Numbered from the stretch's first letter, positions 1 through 8,986 are shown. The stretch is DNA of 40,519 nt from Prochlorococcus sp. AG-432-D11 (GCA_003212885.1 QCOP01000008.1:1-40519); one strand, 5' to 3'. Notes: generated by a model from the sequence alone, not told the origin. Numbers and translations are program-made.

Positions 1-988
1 TACATCAGAGCTTGAATTAACACCTTTGTTTACTGCCTCTGAAACGGCTTTAACAGTCGTAGATGCAAATGATACTACTTCTCCTGTTTCTTTGGATTTA
101 AATGTAATTGTCACGAACGAATCATCGACCGTAAATCAACTTGGTTATGTTGTTCTTAATCCTGGTGAAAGTGATACTTTAACTTACGATTTAATAAAAG
201 ACAGGGGATCAGTTCTTCTTTCTAATCTTGAAAGTTACGATAGTCCAAACGTATCAGCGATGAATTTGTCAGCCAATGTAAGTCTCGTTAATAATCAGAA
301 AATAGTTTTCTTTGAAGTAGTAGATACAACTCTTGAGTCTCTGCTAGCCAGTAATACAAATTTAGAAGGATTTGGCTCTAGGTTCAAAATTCTCAATTTG
401 GTAGATACAAATAATTCTTATGCTAATGCTAGCAATGCAGGTAGTACAATAGCTATCTCTATTTCGTCAGATTTGTCAGGGGTAGATAATTTAATTGGAA
501 GAGACTCAGGCTTAAATCCTATATTAGATTTCTCAGAATTTGCAGGACAAATTTTAGAAGGAACTGTTTCTGTTGCAAGAGAGGCAGATTTTGCGAGTAC
601 GGTTGGTTTTTATAAAATACAAAATTCCATTGGATCTGTGTTAGATCCACTAACAGGTGAAGTTTTAAATCCTGGTGAAGATGGTTATCGGACGGCCGCG
701 CTTGATCCTACGAATTTAGTTTCTTCTTTTGGTGCTTTATCTACTGCGGACGATACCACTATAACTAATGAAATCCAATCTTTCTTAGGAGGTGATATGG
801 TTGCTCCATATGCTTTTATAACTCAGACGGGAGAAACTTATTTTTCATTTAGTGCAGCCAATAGTGATGGCATATCTCATTTTAGGGAATTTGGAAGTAC
901 AACTATAGGGTTAGAAGATAGTCATGGTGGAGCAGACCAAGATTTTGATGATTTAATCTTTGGGTTTGATTTAAATTTAACTATTTAA
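1..988 (+). CDS. C-terminal part of a secreted/surface protein with DUF4114-like end (5' truncated by window edge)
   Basis: Frame is open from base 2 to the stop at 988; C-terminal motif DSHGGADQDFDDLIFGF resembles the acidic DUF4114 signature. Confidence 0.6.
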   Translation, partial: TSELELTPLFTASETALTVVDANDTTSPVSLDLNVIVTNESSTVNQLGYVVLNPGESDTLTYDLIKDRGSVLLSNLESYDSPNVSAMNLSANVSLVNNQKIVFFEVVDTTLESLLASNTNLEGFGSRFKILNLVDTNNSYANASNAGSTIAISISSDLSGVDNLIGRDSGLNPILDFSEFAGQILEGTVSVAREADFASTVGFYKIQNSIGSVLDPLTGEVLNPGEDGYRTAALDPTNLVSSFGALSTADDTTITNEIQSFLGGDMVAPYAFITQTGETYFSFSAANSDGISHFREFGSTTIGLEDSHGGADQDFDDLIFGFDLNLTI

Positions 989-1223
989 TTTCTATACACT
1001 TAAAATTTTAATTGCTTACTAGAATACAAACCATTACATGTAGTAGTTAATGAGGGTAACAGCAGGCAAGTTGTTTCTCTATTTTTTATAGCTTCTAACT
1101 TTTTCTGTAGTTTTCATCATTGGGGTCTTTGAGTATTTATTACTAAAGATTATTTTTTGTAGTAACTATTACTTCTCATAACTTGAATTAAATTTCAAAA
1201 TAATTCTAACATGAACTAAATCA

Positions 1224-1379
1224 ATGACTTTTGTTAATGATCAAATGAAAAATGATTCAATCAAAATTCAAGATAAATTTGAAAGGGCAAAAAAATTTTT
1301 AATCCAGAATGGTTTTAATAAATCAATAAAGGGATTGATCAAAGATTTAGAAGAAGAATTAAAATATGATTTATTGTAG
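1224..1379 (+). CDS. small hypothetical protein, 51 aa (MTFVNDQMKNDSIKIQDKFERAKKFLIQNGFNKSIKGLIKDLEEELKYDLL)
   Basis: ATG-to-stop ORF below the length cutoff of the supplied track; charged helical composition. Confidence 0.4.
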   Translation: MTFVNDQMKNDSIKIQDKFERAKKFLIQNGFNKSIKGLIKDLEEELKYDLL

Positions 1380-1499
1380 AAATAATTTTGGATGTAAAAT
1401 ATGCTACTCATTAGTATTGATGAATGTTCAAAGAGAAACTTTTAATGACTTTTTGTACTTTTTTTGTTAGAACTCAATTTCATCATTTACTTATCCTCA

Positions 1500-1805
1500 A
1501 TGGCTCTTTTTAAACTTGACTGGGCATTCCCTACCCAGGAATCATCGTTTGAAGGAGGAGAAACATTTCTTGAATACCTTGAAGCAGGTGGTCCTGCTGA
1601 CGAAACTGAGGGGTTTAAAATTCTATGGCGTGTAACTAATCCACTCAATGGCACTGGTACCTTTGTAGCGGAAGCAAGTGATATCAGTAAAATGTGGGAA
1701 CATGCTGCTCCTTGGATCAAAGGTTTTGGCTGCATGTGTGAAGTAGAAGCGGTGTTTTCTGATGAGCAATTTGTTAATACTGCAAAGAAAATCTACGCTG
1801 TTTAA
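1500..1805 (+). CDS. DUF3303-like small protein, 101 aa
   Basis: Supplied ORF 1464..1805; internal ATG at 1500 gives MALFKLDWAFPTQESSFEGGETFLEYLEAGG..., typical of DUF3303-type proteins. Confidence 0.65.
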   Translation: MALFKLDWAFPTQESSFEGGETFLEYLEAGGPADETEGFKILWRVTNPLNGTGTFVAEASDISKMWEHAAPWIKGFGCMCEVEAVFSDEQFVNTAKKIYAV

Positions 1806-1852
1806 GCAATTGATTTACTAATCGCATCGGGACGATTTCATTAGAATTTTTG

Positions 1853-1872
1853 GGACTGACTTAGGTCAGTCC
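1853..1872. terminator. Hairpin between convergent genes (GGACTGAC-TTAG-GTCAGTCC followed by TTATTT)
   Basis: Perfect 8-bp arms with 4-nt loop and T-rich 3' flank. Confidence 0.6.
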
Positions 1873-1876
1873 TTAT

Positions 1877-2110
1877 TTATTTCACTTGATAGACTTTCGA
1901 ACGTCCATTACATTTCCTAACACCCCAAGAGATAGGTGCTTGAGATTTAGCTACTTCTTGTTCGACGCAGATGTTCTGATTATTAGCCCATGTAGCCAAC
2001 GGCCGTAAACTAACTGCAATAATGGCAAGGCAAACAACACATAAGAGTAGTGCTACTCCATTGAGAATCTTAACCAAGTCAAAGTTCCTTATGTCTTTAG
2101 TGTTAGTCAT
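1877..2110 (-). CDS. small single-TM hypothetical protein, 77 aa
   Basis: ORF with hydrophobic segment ILNGVALLLCVVCLAIIAVSL and a Cys-containing C-terminal tail. Confidence 0.55.
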   Translation of the reverse strand: MTNTKDIRNFDLVKILNGVALLLCVVCLAIIAVSLRPLATWANNQNICVEQEVAKSQAPISWGVRKCNGRSKVYQVK

Positions 2111-2313
2111 CTACTGAAATGAGCTTAATGAATAAACAGATTATTTTTCTTGTCTAGTTTTTGCAACTTTCCTGCATTTATCTACATGAAAAACTTCTGC
2201 CTTCTTAGAATAGTGGACAGACTAATAATGGTGACGATAGAAAGCTTTTTTTTTGTGGCCTTGCTTATTAAACTCCTCAAGAGAAACTTGGATATATATT
2301 TAAAATTATTTTA

Positions 2314-2835
2314 ATGCCTTCATTAGTAACTTTGCTTTTATACCTACTTGGCGGAGCAGCCTTGGGGACTTTAATGCTTCTAAGTGGTATTCCAGCAGCT
2401 CCTCTTTTAGGAGCTATGTTAGGGGCGGGCTTATTAAGCATTAGTGGTCAGCTTGATGTTGCCGATTGGCCTTTGGGGACTAAAACAGTGCTTGGGATAG
2501 GGATAGGAACAGTTATTGGTACTGGGATTAATCCAGATACAATAGAGGAATTACAAGTACTTTGGAAGCCAGCATTAGTTATAACCTTCACTCTCTTAGT
2601 CACTGGAATTATAGTTGGTTTATTAATTAATAGATTTTTTGGTGTAGACAAAGTTGTTGCTTTGTTAGGAGCAGCACCAGGAGGAACGATAGGGATGAGT
2701 CTTGTTGGCGCAGAGCTTGGAGTTGGTGCAGCTGTTGCAGCATTGCATGCAGTTAGATTAATAACAGTTCTTTTCTTAATGCCAGCAATAGTAAATTTTC
2801 TTTCTCCATTGCAAGGTATTGATATCTCAAAATAA
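2314..2835 (+). CDS. AbrB-family (ammonia monooxygenase-like) membrane protein, half-size
   Basis: 173 aa, multi-TM, Gly-rich GIPAAPLLGAMLGAGL and GAAPGGTIGMSLVGAELG motifs. Confidence 0.65.
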   Translation: MPSLVTLLLYLLGGAALGTLMLLSGIPAAPLLGAMLGAGLLSISGQLDVADWPLGTKTVLGIGIGTVIGTGINPDTIEELQVLWKPALVITFTLLVTGIIVGLLINRFFGVDKVVALLGAAPGGTIGMSLVGAELGVGAAVAALHAVRLITVLFLMPAIVNFLSPLQGIDISK

Positions 2836-2989
2836 TAATTCAAACTCCCAATATTTTACTGTTAACTAAAGTCAATAGATGTTTTATTCTGTTGGTATTA
2901 ACATTAAAAAAACTTTACCAGGTTTAATTTTCAAAAATATAATTATTGAGAAGTCATTGATTACGTTAATCCTTAGACTATTTGACTTT

Positions 2990-3265
2990 TTAATCACCAA
3001 AGCGATAATGCTTTTTGATTGCTTTATGCACTTCCCAAGTACATGACATTCCTTTAGGGAAAATTACTAAATCACCCACTCCAAGCCTGACAGGTTTTCC
3101 TCCATAAGGTGTTACTGTCACCTCACCTTCAAGTATTAAGCAAGTTTCCTTGTCGCTATATGTCCAAGGGAAAGTACTTGGTTCACAGGTCCATATAGGC
3201 CAGTTTTGTATGCCTAGGCTTTGAATTGTACTTTGAGAGCATGGAGATTTTACTGAAATACTCAT
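2990..3265 (-). CDS. cupin domain protein (DUF861/cupin_3 type)
   Basis: ETCLILEGEVTVTPYGGKPVRLGVGDLVIFPKGMSCTWEVHKAIKKHYRF. Confidence 0.8.
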   Translation of the reverse strand: MSISVKSPCSQSTIQSLGIQNWPIWTCEPSTFPWTYSDKETCLILEGEVTVTPYGGKPVRLGVGDLVIFPKGMSCTWEVHKAIKKHYRFGD

Positions 3266-3313
3266 TTAATAAAACTTTGAGCTTAAAGAATGTTTTCTTC
3301 TATTATCTCTTAT

Positions 3314-3478
3314 ATGGAAACATCTAATTGGAGCCCCTCCGAAGAAGAAAGAGAGGTTATGGAAGCTGTTTGGATGCAAGTGAAAGGAGCCTGCGAGAAA
3401 CTAAAAGAAGAAACCAATGCGCAAGACGAGCATATTAGAAAGATGCTGAAAGAGTTGTCAGATCGTTATTATGCTTGA
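3314..3478 (+). CDS. small conserved hypothetical protein
   Basis: Supplied ORF 3290..3478; internal ATG gives METSNWSPSEEEREVMEAVWMQVKGACEKL... Confidence 0.5.
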   Translation: METSNWSPSEEEREVMEAVWMQVKGACEKLKEETNAQDEHIRKMLKELSDRYYA

Positions 3479-3595
3479 AAAGAGCTAGTCATAGAAAGCA
3501 ATTTATAAAAAACGTGCGAGACTGTAGAGAGTTGCAGAAATGAACAAGCAATTTTTGCTCTCAAGCATGTCATCACATTGGCAGGGTTTAATATT

Positions 3596-3637
3596 GATGC
3601 TTTAATGATTGTGTTTAAAGCTGTTCATTAAAGCATC
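3596..3637. repeat. Perfect 13-bp inverted repeat, 16-nt spacer
   Basis: GATGCTTTAATGA ... TCATTAAAGCATC. Confidence 0.7.
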
Positions 3638-4290
3638 AGAAGAATAAGCATCTCAATCAAATTTTATGGATATAGAACATACTTAATATTGGGATCTCAA
3701 TCAATTTTTTATTAGGCATCAACGACAAATAAGTATTTATTTAGTTTAATTCTGTATATGTAATTATTTTATTTAACCCTGCATATTATCTAATTAATGT
3801 GAACTGGCTAACACGATCTCTGCCAAAGTAAAAACAATAAAATTAGATAAAGTGATCAGGAATTAGATAAAAAATATCATTTGAATCATAATAAAGAGAA
3901 TTAATGATTGTTTCTGTAAATTCAAAGATCAATGCGCCTTTTTCATAGTTTCTTTCGCCTGGGGAGAAATCGCATTAGCTGTATCTATAAAAGAAATAAA
4001 AATTTAAAAATAAAGAAAATAACAAATAATAAGAAGATTTTGCATAAAAAGACTTTGTTAATATATCTTTAATCCATTATTCTAGCTTAGATTAAAATAA
4101 TTTTATTGTTTGATCTCTTGAATGAATCTCAACTCTATTTCTAGACAGTTTGCTATGAAAGGGAGGTACTTTCCTCTAAATATTTCTTCGTCTCATTCAT
4201 AGGCCACAATTTTATTAGGTTACAAATTAATATACATAAGTTGCCGAATAAGAAAAAATAATAGAATATGAATTGATAATATATATTTAA

Positions 4291-5598
4291 ATGTATTTCT
4301 TACAAAAAGGCATTCAAAAGAGCTTGGGACCTGGGATATTGCTTGCAGGTGCGGCCATAGGTGGTTCACATTTAATGTCATCTACTACAGCAGGAGCAAG
4401 GTTTGGTTTCGCCTTGCTAGGGCTGATACTTCTTACTAATTTATTAAAGTATCCTTTTTTATTGGTTGGAACACGCTTTACTGCAGCCACTGGAAAATCC
4501 TTATTGGAAGGCTTTAAAGAGAGAAATTCTTTTTATCTCCCACTATTTTTAATAGTTAGTTTGATAACTGGTACTTTTACTATCGCTGCTGTCAGTTTTG
4601 TTTCTGGAGTGCTTTTAACAAATATTCCTATATTTTCTAATTTTCCCGCTATGGATTTATCTATAGGGGTTCTTGTAGTTAGTGGTTTAATATTACTACT
4701 TGGAAAATATCGAGCTTTAGATAGAATTTCGAAATTTTTAGTAACTTTACTGACATTACTTACTTTATTTGCAGTTATTTCGCTTATCTCTAAAGGGACT
4801 TTTAGTGAAAGTCTTAATACAAGTTGGATTAATCCTCAGGTAAGTCCTTGGAAACTATCAAATTTAGCGTTTTTAATACCATTAATGGGTTGGATGCCGT
4901 GCCCTGTAGAACTGTGCGTATGGCCTTCCTTATGGATGTTCTCTAGAGCCAAAGATTCGCAATATCAACCTAACCTTCGTGAAGCAGAATTTGATTTTAA
5001 TCTTGGTTATGTAATTACAGTTATTACGGCGATTTTTTTCGTAACCCTTGGTGCAATAACAATGTATGGAACAGGAGACGGAATGCTTTCTGGAAGTGGA
5101 GTGTCTTTTGCTCAGAAATTAATCCGCTTATACACCAATTCAATTGGAGAATGGTCAAAATGGATAATTATTCCAGCCTCTTTTGCCGCAATGTTTAGTA
5201 CGACACTTACTTGCTTAGATGCATATCCAAGAAGCATATCTTCAATACAAGGACTAATCAAAGGTACTGATCAAGGTCATATGGAATCTGCTTTAGAGCA
5301 AACTCGCTTTCAAAATTGGATGGTTATTCATATCTTTGCTTCTTTAATAGGATTACTTATTGCAAAATCTGGTGGAATAGGTGTCAAAGATTTTGTTTTT
5401 GGAGCCATGACAGGGAGCTTTTTGACAGCTCCATTATTTGCATGGATGGCAATGGATACTATGAATAGTAATTTGGTACCTATTGAGAATAGATATGGAC
5501 CAATTTTAAAAACTATTTGTTGGATAGGATTGATTTTTCTTATAGGCTTTAGTTTATTGTTTATTTCAAATTCATTTTTCGGCTTAGGAGTATCTTAA
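4291..5598 (+). CDS. NRAMP-family divalent metal transporter, divergent
   Basis: 435 aa multi-TM; GPGILLAGAAIGGSHLMSSTTAGARFGFALLGLILLTNLLKYPFLLVGTRFTAATGKSLLEGF and GWMPCPVELCVWPSLW regions. Confidence 0.75.
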   Translation: MYFLQKGIQKSLGPGILLAGAAIGGSHLMSSTTAGARFGFALLGLILLTNLLKYPFLLVGTRFTAATGKSLLEGFKERNSFYLPLFLIVSLITGTFTIAAVSFVSGVLLTNIPIFSNFPAMDLSIGVLVVSGLILLLGKYRALDRISKFLVTLLTLLTLFAVISLISKGTFSESLNTSWINPQVSPWKLSNLAFLIPLMGWMPCPVELCVWPSLWMFSRAKDSQYQPNLREAEFDFNLGYVITVITAIFFVTLGAITMYGTGDGMLSGSGVSFAQKLIRLYTNSIGEWSKWIIIPASFAAMFSTTLTCLDAYPRSISSIQGLIKGTDQGHMESALEQTRFQNWMVIHIFASLIGLLIAKSGGIGVKDFVFGAMTGSFLTAPLFAWMAMDTMNSNLVPIENRYGPILKTICWIGLIFLIGFSLLFISNSFFGLGVS

Positions 5599-5786
5599 CT
5601 CCTAAGAGTTACAATGAATTTCTTCTGATGAGTTTATGATAAATTCTTTTCCTAGTTTTTTTTAATTAGTAAGAGATAAACATCAAAACATCATACAAAA
5701 AACTATGTCCATATTTATTGGCACTATTTATAGGGACTTCTTAAACTTCTAAGACCGTTTAATTGGATAAAAGAAAACATTTTTTT

Positions 5787-6020
5787 ATGCGTTCATTTTT
5801 AACATTACCTTTTCTATTATGTTTTTGTGCAGTTACTGCTATTACAGGATAAGTGCTAGATAGATACAATGTCTTAACATCAACACCAATTAATCGGGAT
5901 GTGCGGATGGCAAAAGTTAAGCGTTATAGAACTAGAAAAGATCCATATGGTGTTATTCGAGCCTACAAAGAGTGTAACACTTACGGAAGTGGAGGAAGCA
6001 TTGTGTCCATACTTGTGTAG
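5787..6020 (+). pseudogene. Small exported-protein ORF interrupted by in-frame TAA (5850-5852)
   Basis: MRSFLTLPFLLCFCAVTAITG*VLDRYNVLTSTPINRDVRMAKVKRYRTRKDPYGVIRAYKECNTYGSGGSIVSILV*, signal-peptide-like start in the same frame as the downstream part. Confidence 0.45.
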
Positions 6021-6193
6021 AAGGCACGTAGAACCCTTGAGTTCTTCTGCCGCAAAGCGAGAATTAATTGATATGTCTAATTGAAGAGGGGGACGTATTT
6101 GAGTAGACCACATCTGTAAAAATTCCCTTCTCAAACGACTTTGTAACTATCAACACATCAGAGGGAAAAAATATCTTCTATTGTTGAAAGATA

Positions 6194-6340
6194 ATGACAA
6201 AAACACAATTGCACGAAGAATACTCAAAGATTCTTCAAGAGGCTCATCAGGCCTCTGGCAGAAGAGAAACTATGGACCTTTATAAGAAAGCTTCTTCCAT
6301 AAAAAAACGACTTCAGAAAGCGGAGTCAGAATATCCTTAA
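6194..6340 (+). CDS. small hypothetical protein, 48 aa
   Basis: MTKTQLHEEYSKILQEAHQASGRRETMDLYKKASSIKKRLQKAESEYP; charged helical ORF missed by length cutoff. Confidence 0.45.
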   Translation: MTKTQLHEEYSKILQEAHQASGRRETMDLYKKASSIKKRLQKAESEYP

Positions 6341-6473
6341 AGATATAGCAGCGAATCTTTTTTCTAATTTCAATAAAGTAGCTGTTTCTTCTAGTGAGTT
6401 TTGATTTCGTTTTCTAATGTATATTTCCAAATCGCATAGACTATGTAAAGCTATTTATAATTGATTTTTTTTG

Positions 6474-6770
6474 ATGTCTAAAGGATTCTGGATGGTCACA
6501 ACTAACGTTACTAATCCAGCTTTTGCTGAATATGTTAAAGCTTTTCAACCTTGGATTGAATCAGTAGGAGGCTCTATTTTTGCTAAGGATATGGAGTCAA
6601 ATACGGTAGAAGGGAAAGGGGGAAAATTGGCTGTGATTATTGAGTTTCCATCCAAGAATGCTGCAATTGAAGCTTATGAGAGTGCAGAATATCAAGAATT
6701 AAGCAAGCTACGTTGGGCTAATTCAAGTGGTACTAATATCACAATTATGGATGGTGATGTAACTCATTAA
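6474..6770 (+). CDS. DUF1330 family protein
   Basis: MSKGFWMVTTNVTNPAFAEYVKAFQPWIESVGGSIFAKD...; ATG at 6474 preferred over the TTG at 6471. Confidence 0.75.
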   Translation: MSKGFWMVTTNVTNPAFAEYVKAFQPWIESVGGSIFAKDMESNTVEGKGGKLAVIIEFPSKNAAIEAYESAEYQELSKLRWANSSGTNITIMDGDVTH

Positions 6771-7066
6771 GGAGTAGTCAATTCCTTAGAGTGATATACT
6801 GAGCTAACTATTAGAAAGAGCATTTATTTTGTAAATATCTACTATTTAGAGCTATATTTGAAGAGCCTATAATTCATCTTTCCCTTGTGATTTTTGGATC
6901 ATGTGAAATATACTTAAAAATATCTACAAATAATTGGATATTTGTTTGCTTTAATTCTTCTAAGGCCTTGTCTTAATCTTAGAAAAATATGTTTAAACTC
7001 ATTTTTTTTCTATTATAAATATATAATCTATTTATAATATTGGGAAATTATCTTATGCTTTTCCTC

Positions 7067-7085
7067 TTAATATGGACCATATTAA
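7067..7085. promoter_or_regulatory. 19-bp perfect palindrome upstream of the hli cluster
   Basis: TTAATATGG-A-CCATATTAA. Confidence 0.4.
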
Positions 7086-7252
7086 ATTATTTTTAAGAGT
7101 CAATAGATAAGTGATACTAGGGGCTAATGAGGTTATTCAAAACTCTAGCCTCAAAGCAGGAAAACCGAAGCTTCACATTTCGTAATATATATGTTATAGT
7201 TCTTAACAAGTTGAGTTAGCGAGCTCGGCTTGTCATCTATCTATTTAATCAA

Positions 7253-7396
7253 ATGAAAAAAGTATCTCAAAAAACGAAGGTTGAACCAGAAAAACTTCTT
7301 GCAGAACGCATCAATGGATGGGCTGCAATGGTTGGTTTTTGGGCAGCTATTGGTGCTTATTTGACGACGGGTCAAATTATTCCTGGCATTGTTTAG
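7253..7396 (+). CDS. hli: high light inducible protein (HLIP), 47 aa
   Basis: MKKVSQKTKVEPEKLLAERINGWAAMVGFWAAIGAYLTTGQIIPGIV; ERxNGxxAM helix and TGQIIPG tail. Confidence 0.9.
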   Translation: MKKVSQKTKVEPEKLLAERINGWAAMVGFWAAIGAYLTTGQIIPGIV

Positions 7397-7398
7397 TG

Positions 7399-7572
7399 AT
7401 GGGAATAGGTAAATTATTTTTAACATCTATTTCGTCTGGTGTTATCACTTTAGATGAGCTCAAATGGATAGCTAAGAATCAGTTATCGTTTTCTAGATGT
7501 GAGCAAGCCACAGCTTTAAGAATTGGTCATTTAATGGATCTTGGCCAGTTGAACCTAGGTTGTAGGCTTTAA
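7399..7572 (+). CDS. small hypothetical protein within the hli cluster, 57 aa
   Basis: MGIGKLFLTSISSGVITLDELKWIAKNQLSFSRCEQATALRIGHLMDLGQLNLGCRL; begins 3 nt after the hli stop codon begins to end (stop 7394-7396, ATG 7399). Confidence 0.65.
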   Translation: MGIGKLFLTSISSGVITLDELKWIAKNQLSFSRCEQATALRIGHLMDLGQLNLGCRL

Positions 7573-7620
7573 TCTATTTCTTCAATATAAAATCATTTAT
7601 TAACTATTCATTTAAATCTC

Positions 7621-7728
7621 ATGACACCTGAAGCAGAAAAATTTAATGGATGGGCTGCAATGATCGGTTTCGTTGCTGCCTTTGGTGCATATGCCACTAC
7701 AGGTCAAATCATTCCTGGGATCTTTTAA
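7621..7728 (+). CDS. hli: high light inducible protein, 35 aa
   Basis: MTPEAEKFNGWAAMIGFVAAFGAYATTGQIIPGIF. Confidence 0.9.
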   Translation: MTPEAEKFNGWAAMIGFVAAFGAYATTGQIIPGIF

Positions 7729-7731
7729 CTT

Positions 7732-7956
7732 ATGACAACTTCTACTCCCCATCTAATTTCTAAGGCAACTTTAGTTGTCACAGAATATGGCAAGCAAAAT
7801 ATGTTTGCTTACGAAGCTCCAATGGAATTAGATGAAAACTACACAAATTATCTTGAAGAAGCTGAAAAAACTAATGGAAGATGGGCAATGATAGGTTTTT
7901 TAGCATTGATACTTTCTTATGTATCTACTGGTCAAGTAATTCCTGGAGTTTACTAA
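7732..7956 (+). CDS. hli: high light inducible protein, 74 aa
   Basis: EEAEKTNGRWAMIGFLALILSYVSTGQVIPGVY. Confidence 0.9.
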   Translation: MTTSTPHLISKATLVVTEYGKQNMFAYEAPMELDENYTNYLEEAEKTNGRWAMIGFLALILSYVSTGQVIPGVY

Positions 7957-8075
7957 TGAACAATAACTTTTGGGAAATAGCTGAAAGAACTAATGGCCGA
8001 CTTGCAATGATTGGTTTATTCTCCCTAATCATTAATTATGGTTTCTTTGGTTGGATTATACCTGGACTCTACTAA
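7956..8075 (+). CDS. hli: high light inducible protein, 39 aa
   Basis: MNNNFWEIAERTNGRLAMIGLFSLIINYGFFGWIIPGLY; start overlaps the preceding stop (TAATG). Confidence 0.9.
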   Translation: MNNNFWEIAERTNGRLAMIGLFSLIINYGFFGWIIPGLY

Positions 8076-8105
8076 CCTAATAAAGTTAATTTGTATGTGA
8101 TCAAG

Positions 8106-8150
8106 AAAAAGTTATCATGAAAAATCTAAAATTATGATTGATAACTTTTT
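8106..8150 (+). terminator. Terminator-like hairpin after the hli cluster
   Basis: AAAAAGTTATCA ... TGATAACTTTTT, perfect 12-bp arms ending in a T-run. Confidence 0.55.
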
Positions 8151-8346
8151 GCTCAGTGTTAGGTTTAATTATTTTTTAAACAATTCGTTTGCAAGAGGTC
8201 TGATTAATTTCAGATCTTAACATTCACTAAGAATACAGGTTGCAATTTTCGTCAACTTTATACGTGGTCTAAATATTTACAGAAATCAATTCTTCGTTGG
8301 TTAAAATTGTTAAATTTCTTTTCTTTTATGTTGTGAATTTTTCTTT

Positions 8347-8466
8347 ATGAACAGTGGTTTTTGTTTGAATCTTTCCTTTTTATTTTTTGTTATCTCTTCA
8401 TTTACATTGTTTTATATCGGTGTCTTGCTTTGGAGAGATGTGTCTAAGACCAAATCATTTAATTGA
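8347..8466 (+). CDS. putative single-TM microprotein, 39 aa
   Basis: MNSGFCLNLSFLFFVISSFTLFYIGVLLWRDVSKTKSFN. Confidence 0.4.
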   Translation: MNSGFCLNLSFLFFVISSFTLFYIGVLLWRDVSKTKSFN

Positions 8467-8512
8467 TAAAAAATTTATTCTAAAGTTATAGAACTAATTA
8501 TTCTTTTTTCAA

Positions 8513-8986
8513 ATGTCTTTAAAAATTGGTGAACAATTGCCTTATTTTTCCTTAATTGATCAACAAGGTATAATGAGAAACAGTAAACAATGCAAAGGCC
8601 AGAAACTTGTCTTATTTTTCTATCCAAAAGATGACACTCCTGGATGTTCTGCTGAGGTTTGTGGCTTTAGAGATAAGTATGATTTGTTTAAGTTATTTGG
8701 ATCTGTTGTTTGGGGAGTTAGTAGTGATGACAAGTTAAGTCATCAGAAATTTGCAGAGAAGAATAAACTACCTTTCCCTATATTATGCGATGAAAATAAT
8801 GTATTAAGAAAGATGTTGGGTGTGCCTATGGTCCTTAGTTTATTAGATGGCCGTGTTACTTATTTGGTCGATTCTAATGGAATAATCCGTTATATTTTTA
8901 ATGATCTTTTAAATAGTTCGAAGCATGTAACTATTGCTTTAGAAGAATTAGAAAAAATCCATTCAGAAAGTAATGTTCATTTCTAA
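8513..8986 (+). CDS. peroxiredoxin, BCP/PrxQ type
   Basis: FFYPKDDTPGCSAEVCGFRDKYD catalytic motif. Confidence 0.92.
   Translation: MSLKIGEQLPYFSLIDQQGIMRNSKQCKGQKLVLFFYPKDDTPGCSAEVCGFRDKYDLFKLFGSVVWGVSSDDKLSHQKFAEKNKLPFPILCDENNVLRKMLGVPMVLSLLDGRVTYLVDSNGIIRYIFNDLLNSSKHVTIALEELEKIHSESNVHF

Noticed and set aside
2448-2843. Minus-strand 131-aa ORF
   Set aside because: Antisense to the AbrB-like gene; Pro/Thr/Ile-rich translation typical of a shadow ORF
7253-7260. Apparent frameshift in the A-run after the first hli ATG
   Set aside because: Cross-checking with the antisense ORF translation (7241..7426) showed six As after ATG at 7253, so the HLIP frame is intact
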